Under the pieces are notes generated by a model. It was not told the origin of the DNA and ran no database searches. It saw only the letters and a program-made list of their open reading frames with translations. From Deltaproteobacteria bacterium (lineage in GTDB: Bacteria > Myxococcota_A > UBA796 > SXON01), in contig CANFCK010000009.1 of the NCBI GenBank assembly GCA_947445035.1, forward strand, positions 124,001-188,000: 64,000 bases of DNA, read 5' to 3'. This document shows, one piece after another, positions 9,366 to 17,976 of the stretch. The first letter of the stretch is position 1. The number at the start of each line of letters is the position of its first letter. A program made the position numbers and the translations under genes.

Positions 9366-9992
9366 TCAGAGCGCCAACGCCCCCCTCACGGCCGCCACCA
9401 GCTCACCGTAGCGCTCCCCATTTTCGACCTCTTGAATGGCGAAGCGGTACAGCAGGTGGCCGTGACTCTGGGCCAGCTCCTTCACCACTGCGCCGACGAT
9501 CATCGCTGGGCGATCGGGGGTGCCCAAGCGTAATCGCAACGCGCCGCCTTCGACGAAAACCAGGTGGAAGTCCGCCGGCACGCTCACCAGCCACTCGTCC
9601 GGGTGCAACTCCACGATGCGCACCGCGCCGTCCACCAGCGAGACCGGGCCGCCGGTCGGGGGCAGCGCCTCCAGGACGACGCGCGGACCAGTGCCCTCGG
9701 CCTTTTTCCACCCGTCGATGAACCCCAGGAGCACGCCGCCCTGGGAACGATCCGGCACGGGAACGCCGGACCGCAGCACGCTGGCTTCGAAGGTCCAGGG
9801 TGTCCCGTTCACGGTCATCCACACCCGCACGTCCGTACCCGCGGCCGGAGGGGTGGTGGCCAACGAAAGCACGACGCCGCCTCGCTCCACGCGCACCAGC
9901 TGCCCCCGCTGGGCAGCGCCGTTGCGCGGCAACACATCGACCGTGACCCGGCCCTCGGCAGCGGCTTCGAGGATGCGTCGCGGGTCGTCCAT
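9366..9992 (-). CDS. PilZ-like domain protein, function uncertain
   Basis: A 208-aa soluble protein without signal peptide or membrane segment. It is built of two beta-rich halves: residues about 1-90 resemble the N-terminal barrel of YcgR-type proteins, and about 110-200 have the strand pattern and a terminal GERYGELVAAVRG helix typical of PilZ domains. The RxxxR and D/NxSxxG c-di-GMP-binding motifs are not clearly recognisable, so binding of the second messenger is doubtful. Its start lies 39 bases from the divergent metallophosphoesterase start. The alternative is a family-orphan beta-barrel protein. The assignment rests on general pattern only. Confidence 0.5.
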   Translation of the reverse strand: MDDPRRILEAAAEGRVTVDVLPRNGAAQRGQLVRVERGGVVLSLATTPPAAGTDVRVWMTVNGTPWTFEASVLRSGVPVPDRSQGGVLLGFIDGWKKAEGTGPRVVLEALPPTGGPVSLVDGAVRIVELHPDEWLVSVPADFHLVFVEGGALRLRLGTPDRPAMIVGAVVKELAQSHGHLLYRFAIQEVENGERYGELVAAVRGALAL

Positions 9993-10031
9993 CGGACGGC
10001 GGAGCTATCCCGCCTGGGCTACAGCGTCGCC

Positions 10032-10883
10032 ATGCGCGTGGCCCACATCACCGACCTGCACGTGGAGCGGACGCCGGGCGTGGGGGAGCTGTTCAACAAG
10101 CGCCTCGCCGGTGCGGTCAACCTCTACATGCTGGGCCGTCATCAGCACTTTTCTCCGGCGTCGCAGTTGGCGCTGGTGCAGTCGGTCGCGGCGGCCGGGC
10201 CCGACCTCGTCCTGTGCACCGGCGATCTGACCGCGACGGCGACGGCGGCGGAGTTTGCGTGCGCCGCGGCGCTGGTTGCGCCGTTGCGGAGTCGTTTTCC
10301 CTGGGTCGCGATCCCCGGCAACCACGACGTGTACACCGACGAGAGCGTGGGTCGGTTCGCACGTTCTTTTGGTCCGACCGCGCCCGTGCGGGTGCATACG
10401 GCCGGCGGCTGGGACGTTGTCCTTGTCGACGTCTGCCGTCCGGACTGGCTTTCGCGCGGATGGCTCGGGCACACAGGCCTGACTGAGCTGGAAGCGACGC
10501 TGGCTGGCGGCACGTTGCCGGCGCTGGTCGCGATCCACTACCCGCTCCGCAATCGTCGCGGTGAACGGTACGGGCCCAGCACGCGCGCCTGTATCGACGC
10601 CGAGGCAATCGAGGCCGTTCTCGTCCGTTTCCCGCGCGTTCGCCTCGTGGTGCATGGCCACGAACACCATGGCTACCGGACCGAACTGCCGCGCGACGGG
10701 GACCCCATCCCTTCGATCGACCCCGGCGCCGGCGGGTACGCACACCTGCCTCAACGCAAGCGCACAGCGCACTTCTGTGTCTATGAGCTCGATGGCGACA
10801 AGCTTTCGGCGGTGGAGCGTTATGCCTTCGACGGCGAGCGCTTCGTCCCCGAGGCCGGCGGCGCATTTCAATCGGGCGGCTGA
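10032..10883 (+). CDS. Calcineurin-like metallophosphoesterase
   Basis: A 283-aa phosphoesterase; substrate unknown (a nucleotide, phospholipid or phosphoprotein are all possible). The metal-binding set is complete: Asp8/His10 in HITDLHVER, CTGDLT, IPGNHDVYTDE, a single His in AIHYPL, and VVHGHEHHGYR. The start ATG at 10032 is chosen because the first motif follows at once, as in the family; the frame is open further upstream but that part is antisense to the PilZ-like gene. It ends with a 16-base tail-to-tail overlap with the thioesterase gene. No signal peptide, so probably cytoplasmic. Confidence 0.9.
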   Translation: MRVAHITDLHVERTPGVGELFNKRLAGAVNLYMLGRHQHFSPASQLALVQSVAAAGPDLVLCTGDLTATATAAEFACAAALVAPLRSRFPWVAIPGNHDVYTDESVGRFARSFGPTAPVRVHTAGGWDVVLVDVCRPDWLSRGWLGHTGLTELEATLAGGTLPALVAIHYPLRNRRGERYGPSTRACIDAEAIEAVLVRFPRVRLVVHGHEHHGYRTELPRDGDPIPSIDPGAGGYAHLPQRKRTAHFCVYELDGDKLSAVERYAFDGERFVPEAGGAFQSGG

Positions 10884-11263
10884 ATCCGAGCGCGGACCGT
10901 CGCCGGCAGCACGACCGGGCGATTCTGGCGGTCTACGCAAACCAGTTGCACGACTCCGTGCACCATCGCTTCTTTGCCCTCCGGCCGCCACACGCTCTGT
11001 GAAAAGACGGCGCGGTACTTGCTTTCCATGCGGACTGCCGTCCGGATCTCCAGGATGTCGCCGAGCCCCGCGGGCTCGCGGAAGCTGAGCTCGCACTTGT
11101 AGACCACGAAACCGATGCCCTCGTCGCGCCAGAGCCGGACCAACTCCGCGGGCCCGAGCAGATGCTCCCGGGCGCGCTCGAAATAACGCAGGTAGTTGGC
11201 GTGGTAGACCCAACCGCTCAGATCGGTGTCCTCGTAGTAGATCTGCAACGGGGTGACGTGCAT
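10868..11263 (-). CDS. YbgC-like hotdog acyl-CoA thioesterase
   Basis: A 131-aa hotdog-fold thioesterase of the YbgC/4-hydroxybenzoyl-CoA thioesterase family, expected to hydrolyse short- to medium-chain acyl-CoA. The N-terminal signature is clear: YYEDTDLSGWVYHANYLRYF carries the catalytic Asp and the HANY motif, followed by FERARE. In many proteobacteria ybgC heads the tol-pal operon, but no tol or pal genes follow here. It lies downstream of, and is co-oriented with, the NtrC-type regulator gene (49-base gap) and overlaps the metallophosphoesterase 3' end. The substrate cannot be read from sequence. Confidence 0.9.
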   Translation of the reverse strand: MHVTPLQIYYEDTDLSGWVYHANYLRYFERAREHLLGPAELVRLWRDEGIGFVVYKCELSFREPAGLGDILEIRTAVRMESKYRAVFSQSVWRPEGKEAMVHGVVQLVCVDRQNRPVVLPATVRARIQPPD

Positions 11264-11312
11264 GCAGCCATCTAACGCCCGCCTGGATGCCGCCTGGCGT
11301 GACCCTCTCCGC

Positions 11313-12713
11313 CTATTCCCCGACCTCGTCGCGAAGACCGTACTCCTTCATCTTGAGTTGCAGCGCCTTGCGGGAGATGTCCAGGCGCCGCGCGGTGCGG
11401 GTCACATTGCCCGATTCTTGCTCCAGCGAACGAAGAATGAGGTCGCGCTCCAGTCGGACCGTGTGGACGCGGACGTAGTCTTTCAGGCCGATCTCCCCGG
11501 GTTCGAAAGGCGGCAGCGCCGGGGTGCCGATCGCCGGGGCGACGTCGACCTCGGGTTCGGGCAGCACATCCTCGGCCATGTGGTCGCCGTCGGCGAGGAG
11601 CACGCCGCGTTCCACGGTATTTTCGAGCTCGCGGATGTTGCCAGGCCAGTGCCACTCTGTCAGTCGGGACATCATCGCGTCGTCGACGACGCTCACCGAC
11701 TTGCCGAGCCGCTCGTTGAAGCGAAGGACGAAGTGGCGCACGAGGATCGGAATGTCGTCGCGACGTTCCCGCAACGGGGGGAGGCGGATCGGCACGACCG
11801 CAAGCCGGTAGTAGAGGTCTTCACGGAACGCGCCGCTGGCCACGAGGCTCTGGAGGTCGACGTTGGTGGCGGAGACCACGCGCACATCCACCTTGATGGG
11901 ACGAGTGCCGCCGACCCGATCGATTGTGCGTTCCTGTAGCGCCCGGAGCAGCTTGACCTGGAGGTCGCGACCCAGTTCGCCGATCTCGTCGAGAAAGAGC
12001 GTTCCCCCGTCGGCGAGCTCGAACTTTCCCGGCTTGGCGCTGGCGGCGCCGGTGAAGGCGCCTTTTTCGTGGCCGAAGAGCTCACTTTCGAAGAGCGCTT
12101 CGGGGATCGCTCCACAATTGACCGTGATGAACGCGGCGTTTTTGCGGGAGCTCTGGGCGTGGAGGGCGCGGGCCACCAGCTCCTTGCCGGTGCCACTTTC
12201 CCCGACGAGGAGCACCGTGGTGGGCGAGTCGGCGACGCGCTCGACCAACGAAAACACCTTGTGCATCGACGGGGTGCGGCCGATCAGCTCGAAGCGGCCG
12301 ATGTCGCGACCCAGCATCGAATCGTCGAGCCAGTTGCGCCGCCGCGCGCGCTCCACGCGCAGGGCCTTGTCCACTGCCTGCTTGAGTTCGTCGAGATCGA
12401 AGGGCTTGGTGATGAAGTCTTGCGCGCCGAGCTTCAGCGCTTCGACCGCGGTGTCCACCGTGCCGTGCGCGGTGATCAGAATGACTGGCAGGCCCGGTTG
12501 CTCGCGGATGCACCACGCCAAGAGCTCAAGGCCGCTGAGCCCTGGCATCTTGAGATCGCTGATGACGAGGTCGTACGGCGATGCCCCCAGCATGCCGACA
12601 GCGTCGGCGCCATCGGTGGCGGTGGCGACCTCGTGCCCATCGCGGGAGAGGTGGGCCTTCAGGACGGTCCGGATGGAGGGCTCGTCGTCGACGACGAGCA
12701 CGCGTGCGCGCAT
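11313..12713 (-). CDS. Sigma-54-dependent response regulator (NtrC family)
   Basis: Two-component transcription activator, 466 aa. The receiver domain (1-115) has the acidic pair Asp9/Asp10, phospho-acceptor Asp53 in VISDLKMPG, and Lys103 in ITKPFD. The AAA+ domain has Walker A GESGTGKE (171-178), the sigma-54-contact loop GAFTGA (218-223) and the FLDEIGEL Walker B. A Fis-type helix-turn-helix lies at the C-terminus (about 425-466, NVTRTARRLDISRKALQLKM). The start ATG at 12713 is directly before the receiver; an open frame upstream is antisense to the thioredoxin gene. No partner histidine kinase is adjacent, so it is an orphan by position. Its targets are unknown. Confidence 0.95.
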   Translation of the reverse strand: MRARVLVVDDEPSIRTVLKAHLSRDGHEVATATDGADAVGMLGASPYDLVISDLKMPGLSGLELLAWCIREQPGLPVILITAHGTVDTAVEALKLGAQDFITKPFDLDELKQAVDKALRVERARRRNWLDDSMLGRDIGRFELIGRTPSMHKVFSLVERVADSPTTVLLVGESGTGKELVARALHAQSSRKNAAFITVNCGAIPEALFESELFGHEKGAFTGAASAKPGKFELADGGTLFLDEIGELGRDLQVKLLRALQERTIDRVGGTRPIKVDVRVVSATNVDLQSLVASGAFREDLYYRLAVVPIRLPPLRERRDDIPILVRHFVLRFNERLGKSVSVVDDAMMSRLTEWHWPGNIRELENTVERGVLLADGDHMAEDVLPEPEVDVAPAIGTPALPPFEPGEIGLKDYVRVHTVRLERDLILRSLEQESGNVTRTARRLDISRKALQLKMKEYGLRDEVGE

Positions 12714-12759
12714 AGCAGCGCGCTTAGTCCGCTGGGCCGTTCCCGGCGAGGTCAGGAGG

Positions 12760-12788
12760 TTGTTGCATTCGGTGACCATGACTATGCG
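12760..12788 (+). promoter_or_regulatory. Weak candidate promoter for the thioredoxin operon
   Basis: In the 123-base gap between the divergent regulator and thioredoxin genes, TTGTTG (12760-12765) and TATGCG (12783-12788) are separated by 17 bases. Each matches the sigma-70 consensus only partly, so this is a suggestion. It would give a leader of about 40 bases. Confidence 0.22.
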
Positions 12789-12836
12789 TCGTCGCGCGTC
12801 TGGGGTAAACAACCCCCTCCCCCGAGGAGCTCCACC

Positions 12837-13352
12837 TTGCTTTGTCTCCGCTCCGTCGCCCTCTCCGCGCTCGCGGTCGTCTCCTTCACGCTCACCACGC
12901 TCGCAGCCAGCGGCGCGGCCAATGCTGGCGCCGCGACCGACTTCACGCTGCGGGACCTCACCGGAACGCAGCATCGACTTTCCCAATACAAAGGCAACGT
13001 CGTGCTGGTCAACTTCTGGGCGACCTGGTGCGGTCCCTGTCAAGTAGAGATGCCGCACCTCGAAGCGATGCACAAGGAACTCGGGGCGCGCGGCCTCGTC
13101 GTGCTCGGCATCTCCACTGACGACGCCAAACTCGACGCGATGGTCAAGCCTTTGGTGAAGTCCAAGGGGCTCACCTACACGATCCTTCGGGACCCGCAGA
13201 CCACCGTCGTGAGTCAGTTCAATCCGGCCAAGACCTTGCCCTTCAACGTCCTGGTCGACAAGTTGGGGCAGATCGCCAAGGTGCACGCGGGCTACAACCC
13301 AGGGGACGAGGTCGCGCTCAAGGCCGAGGTTCTCGAACTCCTGGGGCGCTAG
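12837..13352 (+). CDS. TlpA-like periplasmic thiol-disulfide oxidoreductase
   Basis: A 171-aa thioredoxin-fold protein with an N-terminal export signal ending near ANA (residues 28-30). The active site is WCGPC (Cys65, Cys68). The fold continues through VLGISTDDAK and a cis-Pro region (LPFNVLVD). The start is TTG at 12837: a strong GAGGAG ribosome-binding site (12824-12829) lies 7 bases upstream, and this start gives a proper signal peptide, whereas the longer open frame is antisense to the regulator gene. The downstream barrel-protein gene follows after 3 bases. The pairing suggests a role in redox maintenance or assembly of an envelope protein; that role is inferred from position. Confidence 0.92.
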   Translation: MLCLRSVALSALAVVSFTLTTLAASGAANAGAATDFTLRDLTGTQHRLSQYKGNVVLVNFWATWCGPCQVEMPHLEAMHKELGARGLVVLGISTDDAKLDAMVKPLVKSKGLTYTILRDPQTTVVSQFNPAKTLPFNVLVDKLGQIAKVHAGYNPGDEVALKAEVLELLGR

Positions 13353-13355
13353 CAG

Positions 13356-15080
13356 ATGCGCGGACTCGCTCGCTACCGCTTGCTTGCCTGGTTGGCGCTC
13401 GTCGTCAGCGGGAGCAGTGCGGCTGAGGAGCTTCCGGAGAGCCCAGTGGTCGCGGTGGAGCCCCGGGTCGGCTCGCTGCAAGGCGGCTCGGTGCACGGGT
13501 TGGAGGAGTTCCGCTTCCGCGCCTACCAAAGTGACGCGCGGCTCGCGGACTTTCCCGACGAAGCCGTCTTCGACTACCAGGAGGCGGTGCAACGTTTCTC
13601 CGTGAGCGGTGGCAGCTCGCTTTTGACGGCTGGTGTCCAGGTCGATGCGGTGGCGCTTTTCTCGAACCAGTACGTTTTGGACGGGGCGCTCACCGAGGAG
13701 CGGGTCCTTTGGGGTGAAGGTCTAAGCGGACCCCACCCAAACTGGTGGTTCGGCGTGGAGAAGTTCTGGCTGCAGGGCCGGGGGCAGACGCTGTCGTGGA
13801 CGGTGGGTGACTCCTACGCGGCCTTCGGGCGCGGGCTGGCGCTCAACGTGGTGAAGAACACCGACATCGACGTGGACACGTCGTTGCGGGGCGTCCACGC
13901 TACGGTCGCCGCGGGCGATTGGGAGGTCAGCCTCGTGGAGGCCGTCGCCAACCCCCAGCAGGTACGGCTGGAAAATCCCAACGTCGGGATGCGCGCCGAT
14001 CGGCCGCATGCGGTGCACGGGGTGCGGGTCGATCGATACGGCCGTGTGCACGTGGGCGCCCACGCCGCCGCCTACCAGTTCGTGCGCGCGCTGGACGGGG
14101 TCCAGTCTCCGCTGGCCGCCTACGCCGGAGACGTCGATGCGGGCGTGGTGGGCGCGACCATCGAAGCGTCGGGAGTCGGTCCGTTCGACCTAGGCGCTGA
14201 GTTCGACTGGATCGGGTACGGCGCCGACGACATCGGTGTCGAGAACGGGTACGCCGGATACGTGAGTGCATCGGCCTATCCGGGCGTTGCCAGCGTGCTC
14301 GTAGAGGGAAAGCTGTACCGGGATACCGAGTGGCTGAACCAGTTCGCGTCGCTCGACGGGTACGAGGTGTCCACCGGCCCTTCCCTCGAGTACGAGCGGG
14401 CGATCACCGAGGACAGCTCGGCGGCGCTCAACAGCAATGACGTGATCGGCGGGCGCGTGCGGTCGGACTTCGCGCTGGGCAAGGGCGGGCACGTGGTCAC
14501 GCCCTACGTCTCTGCTGCGGTCCTCCGCGATGGGGACCTCGGCGGGGTGCACTTCAACACCACCCCCGAGACCATCGTCCACGGCGTGGGCGGCATCATC
14601 GCGGTGATCGGCGAGTTCCACGTCCTGGCGAACGGCGGCTGGCGGATGGACATGCGTGACGATGCGCCGGCCGCGAACGCGGGCGACACCACCGCGCACG
14701 CCGATGTTGCGTTGACCATCCCGTTGCCCCACCACTTGAGCATCGAGATCGCGCCCGGCGTTTTGCGATATCACTGGGGCCAAAATGAGGTGCAGCAGGC
14801 CGATTACACCGACATCTCCAGCACCGCGGCGCTGAAGATCGGCGTGCCGTGGGCGGTGCTGGTGTACGCCGACTTCAGCGACAATCCGCTCATCACCTCC
14901 ACCGGAAACGTGAGCGAAAACGTCTACATGGCCGGTGAGGTGCAGTGGCAGCCCACCAGCGCCACCACCGTCAAACTCTTTTACGGCGCGTACCGGGCCG
15001 GCATCCGCTGTGCCGGCGGCCAGTGCCGTTCCCTTCCAGGCTTCGAAGGCGCTCGCGCGTCGTTCACGTCAAACTTCTGA
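13356..15080 (+). CDS. Outer-membrane beta-barrel protein (DUF6029-like)
   Basis: A 574-aa envelope protein with an Arg-containing signal peptide ending near SSAAEE. The rest is rich in alternating aromatic/hydrophobic strands (for example VEVSLVEAV-, DFSDNPL- and VYMAGEVQW-type strands) and ends with an aromatic residue, Phe574, as outer-membrane barrels do. The layout, with LQGGSVHGLEEFRFRAYQSD near the mature N-terminus and GRGLALNVVKN further in, recalls proteins annotated DUF6029 that are found beside TlpA-type thioredoxins. Two Cys near the C-terminus (IRCAGGQC) could be a substrate of the upstream oxidoreductase. It is followed after 12 bases by the glycan-binding-type gene. Function unknown. 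Confidence 0.72.
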   Translation: MRGLARYRLLAWLALVVSGSSAAEELPESPVVAVEPRVGSLQGGSVHGLEEFRFRAYQSDARLADFPDEAVFDYQEAVQRFSVSGGSSLLTAGVQVDAVALFSNQYVLDGALTEERVLWGEGLSGPHPNWWFGVEKFWLQGRGQTLSWTVGDSYAAFGRGLALNVVKNTDIDVDTSLRGVHATVAAGDWEVSLVEAVANPQQVRLENPNVGMRADRPHAVHGVRVDRYGRVHVGAHAAAYQFVRALDGVQSPLAAYAGDVDAGVVGATIEASGVGPFDLGAEFDWIGYGADDIGVENGYAGYVSASAYPGVASVLVEGKLYRDTEWLNQFASLDGYEVSTGPSLEYERAITEDSSAALNSNDVIGGRVRSDFALGKGGHVVTPYVSAAVLRDGDLGGVHFNTTPETIVHGVGGIIAVIGEFHVLANGGWRMDMRDDAPAANAGDTTAHADVALTIPLPHHLSIEIAPGVLRYHWGQNEVQQADYTDISSTAALKIGVPWAVLVYADFSDNPLITSTGNVSENVYMAGEVQWQPTSATTVKLFYGAYRAGIRCAGGQCRSLPGFEGARASFTSNF

Positions 15081-15092
15081 GGATCTACCCCG

Positions 15093-16001
15093 ATGATCTC
15101 CGCCCTGTTTTTGGCTTCCCTGGCGCTTGGCGCTCCGGTCAAAGTTGCGACCTGGACGGCTTCCACGACCTCCGCGCCCAACGATGCACGCAGCTTCGAG
15201 GCGACCAACCTCGGTGATGGCAAGCAGTCGACCGCATGGGTCGAGGGCGAGGACGGCGCCGGCCTGGGTTCCTGGGTGCTCGCCGACTTCGGGGGGCCCA
15301 AGACCATCACCGCGATCACCGTGTGGGGGAGCAGTTGGTATAACGTCGAGTACTTCGGCCATTACAACCGTCCGAAGACGGTGGTTGCCGAGTACGCTGA
15401 CGGCACGACCGAGGAGTTCACCGCGGTCGACGCGCAGGCGCCCCAGGTGTGGAAGCTGAAGAGCCCCAAGAACACCCAGACGGTGAAGATGCGCATCAAG
15501 GGCATCTACGCTGGAAAGGGCGTGGACACCGCGATCTCGGAGGTGCGGTTCTCCGACAATACCAGCGATGGTCCGGTCCCGGTGGTGTCGGCGGTCGCTT
15601 CGTCGTCGGCGATCGCCGACACCGACGGCAGCTACGACGCGCAAAACGCCGCTGACGGCATCGCGGACTCGATGTGGTGCGAAGGCAACAAGAATAGCGA
15701 CGGCACCGGCGAGTGGTTGGAGTTGACGCTCGGTCGCCGAAGCACCGTATCGGCCCTGAAGTTCCGCGCCGGCGCCGCCTTTTCGCCGGAGTTGTTCAAG
15801 GCGGTGAACCGTCCGGTCAGCGCGACGGTGAGCTTCTCCGATGGCGCGAAGGAAACCCTGACCTTCAAGGACTTCCCCTTCGAGCAGAATCTCAGCTTCG
15901 CGGCACACACCACCGACAAGTTGAAGATCCAGTTCACCAGCACCAAGAAAGGCGAGAAGTACGACGACCTGTGCGTGAGCGAGATCACGGTGGTGCCGTA
16001 G
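15093..16001 (+). CDS. Secreted protein with two discoidin/NADase-type glycan-binding domains
   Basis: A 302-aa exported protein with a very short signal (MISALFLASLALGA). The mature part is an internal duplication: repeat 1 (about 18-155) and repeat 2 (about 165-302) share the pattern of an A-N/D-x-G-D/A-x-x-S-x-W core (NLGDGKQSTAWVEG; NAADGIADSMWCEG), then a W/LxLxLG strand, and end in a CVSEITV-like strand. This is the layout of F5/8-type C and NADase-type glycan-binding domains, which bind carbohydrate. It is the third gene of the thioredoxin-barrel run. It is probably surface or periplasmic, possibly associated with the barrel protein. Confidence 0.78.
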   Translation: MISALFLASLALGAPVKVATWTASTTSAPNDARSFEATNLGDGKQSTAWVEGEDGAGLGSWVLADFGGPKTITAITVWGSSWYNVEYFGHYNRPKTVVAEYADGTTEEFTAVDAQAPQVWKLKSPKNTQTVKMRIKGIYAGKGVDTAISEVRFSDNTSDGPVPVVSAVASSSAIADTDGSYDAQNAADGIADSMWCEGNKNSDGTGEWLELTLGRRSTVSALKFRAGAAFSPELFKAVNRPVSATVSFSDGAKETLTFKDFPFEQNLSFAAHTTDKLKIQFTSTKKGEKYDDLCVSEITVVP

Positions 16002-16079
16002 GCACAGCCTAGCCGCCTCCCACGCGCTTTCTTGACGTCTGTTTTCCTCTGACTGGCTATCTTGTAGATCGAGGTGCGG

Positions 16080-17150
16080 ATGCGTCGAGTGTGCATGGTC
16101 CTGCCGCTGTTCTTGTTTGCGTGCGACACGGACGTCAGCATCAACCAGATCACGGTGTCCGACGAGTTCGATCAGGCGCCGTCCAACGCAGTGGACATCC
16201 TCTGGGTCATCGATGACAGCACGTCGATGAAGGAGGAACAGGCGGCGGTGCGTGCGGCGGGGGCGGACTTCCTCGCGGTGCTGGAGTCCGCGGACATGGA
16301 CTTCCAGATCGGCCTCATCACCACGGACGGCGACTCCACCAACACCAAGTCGGGCGTGCTCCTCGGCACCCCTGCATTCCTCGACTCTTCCTGTCGGGAG
16401 GACGGAAACCCCGCGGATTGTACCTACGCCGCCGATCTCGAGGCCCGCTTCGAGCAGGGCACCGGAGGGAGCGACCAGGAAAAGGGCCTCGAAGTCGCGT
16501 TAGCCGCGGTGAAGAGCCCGCTCAGCGAAACCTTCAACTCTGGTTTCGTTCGCGACGGGGCGCTGTTGATGATCATTCAGCTCACCGACGAAAACGACTG
16601 CTCCGACGGCGGCCGGCTCGGCCCGACTGCGGTCGGAGAAGACTGCTACAACCGATACGACGAGCTGACGCCAGTTGGGGACCTCGTCTCGGACATCCGC
16701 GAAGCGAAAGCCTACGCCGGCGCCGGCGAGGTGCTGATGTCCGGCATCATCGGGCCCGACGCAGTTACCAACTGCTCGTTCGCGGTGCCCGGCAAACGGT
16801 ATCGCGAGGCCATCGGGATGTTCGGTGGGGTCGAGGCGGACATCTGCCTGACTGACTACGCGCCGATCATGCAGTCGCTCGGCCTGGTCGCCACCGGCAT
16901 CATGACCAACTTCCAGCTCACGAAGAAGGCGGTGTACAACGTGGATGATTCCACGACCGACCAGGACGAGAGCGAGAAGAACCCGGTGGTCGAAGTTGAA
17001 GGCAAAGTCGTGCCAGAGGGCGCCGAGAACGGGTGGACCTATGTCGAGGCGTATGCCCAGATCCAGTTCAACGGCGAGGCCGTCCCCGAGCGCGCCGAGC
17101 ACATCGTCGTGACCTACTACAGCGCGGGACCGGTCCCGACCGGCGGGTGA
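16080..17150 (+). CDS. VWA-domain lipoprotein
   Basis: A 356-aa lipoprotein with signal MRRVCMVLPLFLFAC (lipobox LFAC, Cys15). A von Willebrand factor A domain begins at about residue 38 (VDILWVIDDSTSMKEEQ), with the MIDAS motif DxSxS read as DDSTS, and continues through FQIGLITTDGD and LLMIIQLTDENDC. Several Cys pairs (SSCREDGNPADC, DCSDGG, NCSF, DICLTD) suggest disulfides. ATG 16080 is preferred over GTG 16074 because GAGG (16071-16074) is well placed for it. A TTGACG element (16032-16037) upstream is a -35 candidate, but no convincing -10 at correct spacing was found. The stop overlaps the Nudix start (GTGA). Such lipoproteins are common in myxobacteria; role unknown. Confidence 0.85.
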   Translation: MRRVCMVLPLFLFACDTDVSINQITVSDEFDQAPSNAVDILWVIDDSTSMKEEQAAVRAAGADFLAVLESADMDFQIGLITTDGDSTNTKSGVLLGTPAFLDSSCREDGNPADCTYAADLEARFEQGTGGSDQEKGLEVALAAVKSPLSETFNSGFVRDGALLMIIQLTDENDCSDGGRLGPTAVGEDCYNRYDELTPVGDLVSDIREAKAYAGAGEVLMSGIIGPDAVTNCSFAVPGKRYREAIGMFGGVEADICLTDYAPIMQSLGLVATGIMTNFQLTKKAVYNVDDSTTDQDESEKNPVVEVEGKVVPEGAENGWTYVEAYAQIQFNGEAVPERAEHIVVTYYSAGPVPTGG

Positions 17151-17527
17151 TACGAGTCGTCTGCGCCTGCGTGCTTCGGGCTGGTCGGGTCTTTGTCGCT
17201 CGACGCGGCCCATCGATGGCTCACCCGGGTACGTGGGAGTTCCCCGGCGGCAAGGTCGAGCCCGGTGAGTCAGACGCGGCCGCGCTGGTGCGCGAGCTCG
17301 CGGAGGAACTCCAATGGGCCGTGGTCGTCGCTGAGCGAATCGGGGAGGGGAGCACCGGGCGGGTACACCTGGTGGGGTACCGCTGCGAGGCCCAAGGTGA
17401 GCCGACGCTCTTGGAGCACGATGCTGGCGCGTGGGTAGCTGGCGACGGGCTCGCGGGGCTCTTGTGGGCGCCTGCTGACGGCCCGATCGTAGAGGCGTTG
17501 CGCCGCGGCTACTCGCTCACCGGGTGA
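17147..17527 (+). CDS. MutT-like Nudix hydrolase
   Basis: A 126-aa enzyme with a textbook Nudix box at 35-57: Gly35, Glu41, Arg49-Glu50 and Glu53-Glu54 in GKVEPGES...RELAEEL. The small size, the WEFPGGK lead-in and the N-terminal IRVVCACVL strand match MutT-type 8-oxo-dGTP diphosphatases or (d)CTP pyrophosphohydrolases. The start is GTG at 17147, overlapping the VWA gene stop (GTGA). The longer frame would extend into the VWA gene and add no family sequence. It ends with a 19-base tail overlap against fxsA. The precise nucleotide substrate is not certain. Confidence 0.9.
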   Translation: MIRVVCACVLRAGRVFVARRGPSMAHPGTWEFPGGKVEPGESDAAALVRELAEELQWAVVVAERIGEGSTGRVHLVGYRCEAQGEPTLLEHDAGAWVAGDGLAGLLWAPADGPIVEALRRGYSLTG

Positions 17528-17976
17528 TCGAACTGCACGTCCGGGGGCGCTTGCGCGCGGGTGGCCGGCCCCCGACCGCCGTTGCCGACGAAGGTATACC
17601 CCCGACCGCCGAGCCAGCCCCACAGGCGCGCCTTCACGCGTGGCGCCAGCCAACGGCGGCTGGGCTGCCACAGGAGCAGGAGTCCCACCGCGTCAGAAAG
17701 ATAGCCAGGCGTGACCAGCAGCACTCCGCCCACCAGCGCCAGCACCCCCTCTACGATCTTGTCCGCAGGGGGCTCGCCGCGGCGCAGGCCCTCGAAGAGC
17801 TCGCGAATCACCGTGCCCCCGGCGCGCTTGCCCAGCCACGCGCCGAGGAGGCCCGCCAGGACCAGCGTGAGCGTGGTTTGAACCGCGCCCAGCCGGCTGC
17901 CGACCTCGATGAGCAACCACGTCTCCAAGGCGGGCACCAGCGTGAACAGCAGGAAAAGCCCCGCGGCGACCTTCAC
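17509..17976 (-). CDS. fxsA: FxsA family membrane protein
   Basis: A 155-aa inner-membrane protein of the FxsA family (named for suppression of phage T7 F exclusion in E. coli). It opens with hydrophobic segments VAAGLFLLFTLVPALETWLL, then LVLAGLLGAWLGK and a conserved LALVGGVLLVTPGYLSDAVGLLLL segment, and ends in a polar tail. The GTG start at 17976 overlaps the mazG stop (GTGA); an alternative GTG further upstream would add eight polar residues before the first membrane segment. The cellular role is poorly understood even in model species. It overlaps the convergent Nudix gene by 19 bases. Confidence 0.88.
   Translation of the reverse strand: MKVAAGLFLLFTLVPALETWLLIEVGSRLGAVQTTLTLVLAGLLGAWLGKRAGGTVIRELFEGLRRGEPPADKIVEGVLALVGGVLLVTPGYLSDAVGLLLLWQPSRRWLAPRVKARLWGWLGGRGYTFVGNGGRGPATRAQAPPDVQFDHPVSE

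Noticed and set aside
11313..13592. N-terminal extension of the NtrC-type regulator to 13592
   Set aside because: The extra residues are antisense to the thioredoxin and barrel-protein genes and resemble no domain; the receiver begins right after ATG 12713.
16032..16063. TTGACG ... TATCTT as a promoter for the VWA gene
   Set aside because: The spacing is 20 bases, too long for a standard sigma-70 promoter; kept only as a -35 candidate in the gene note.
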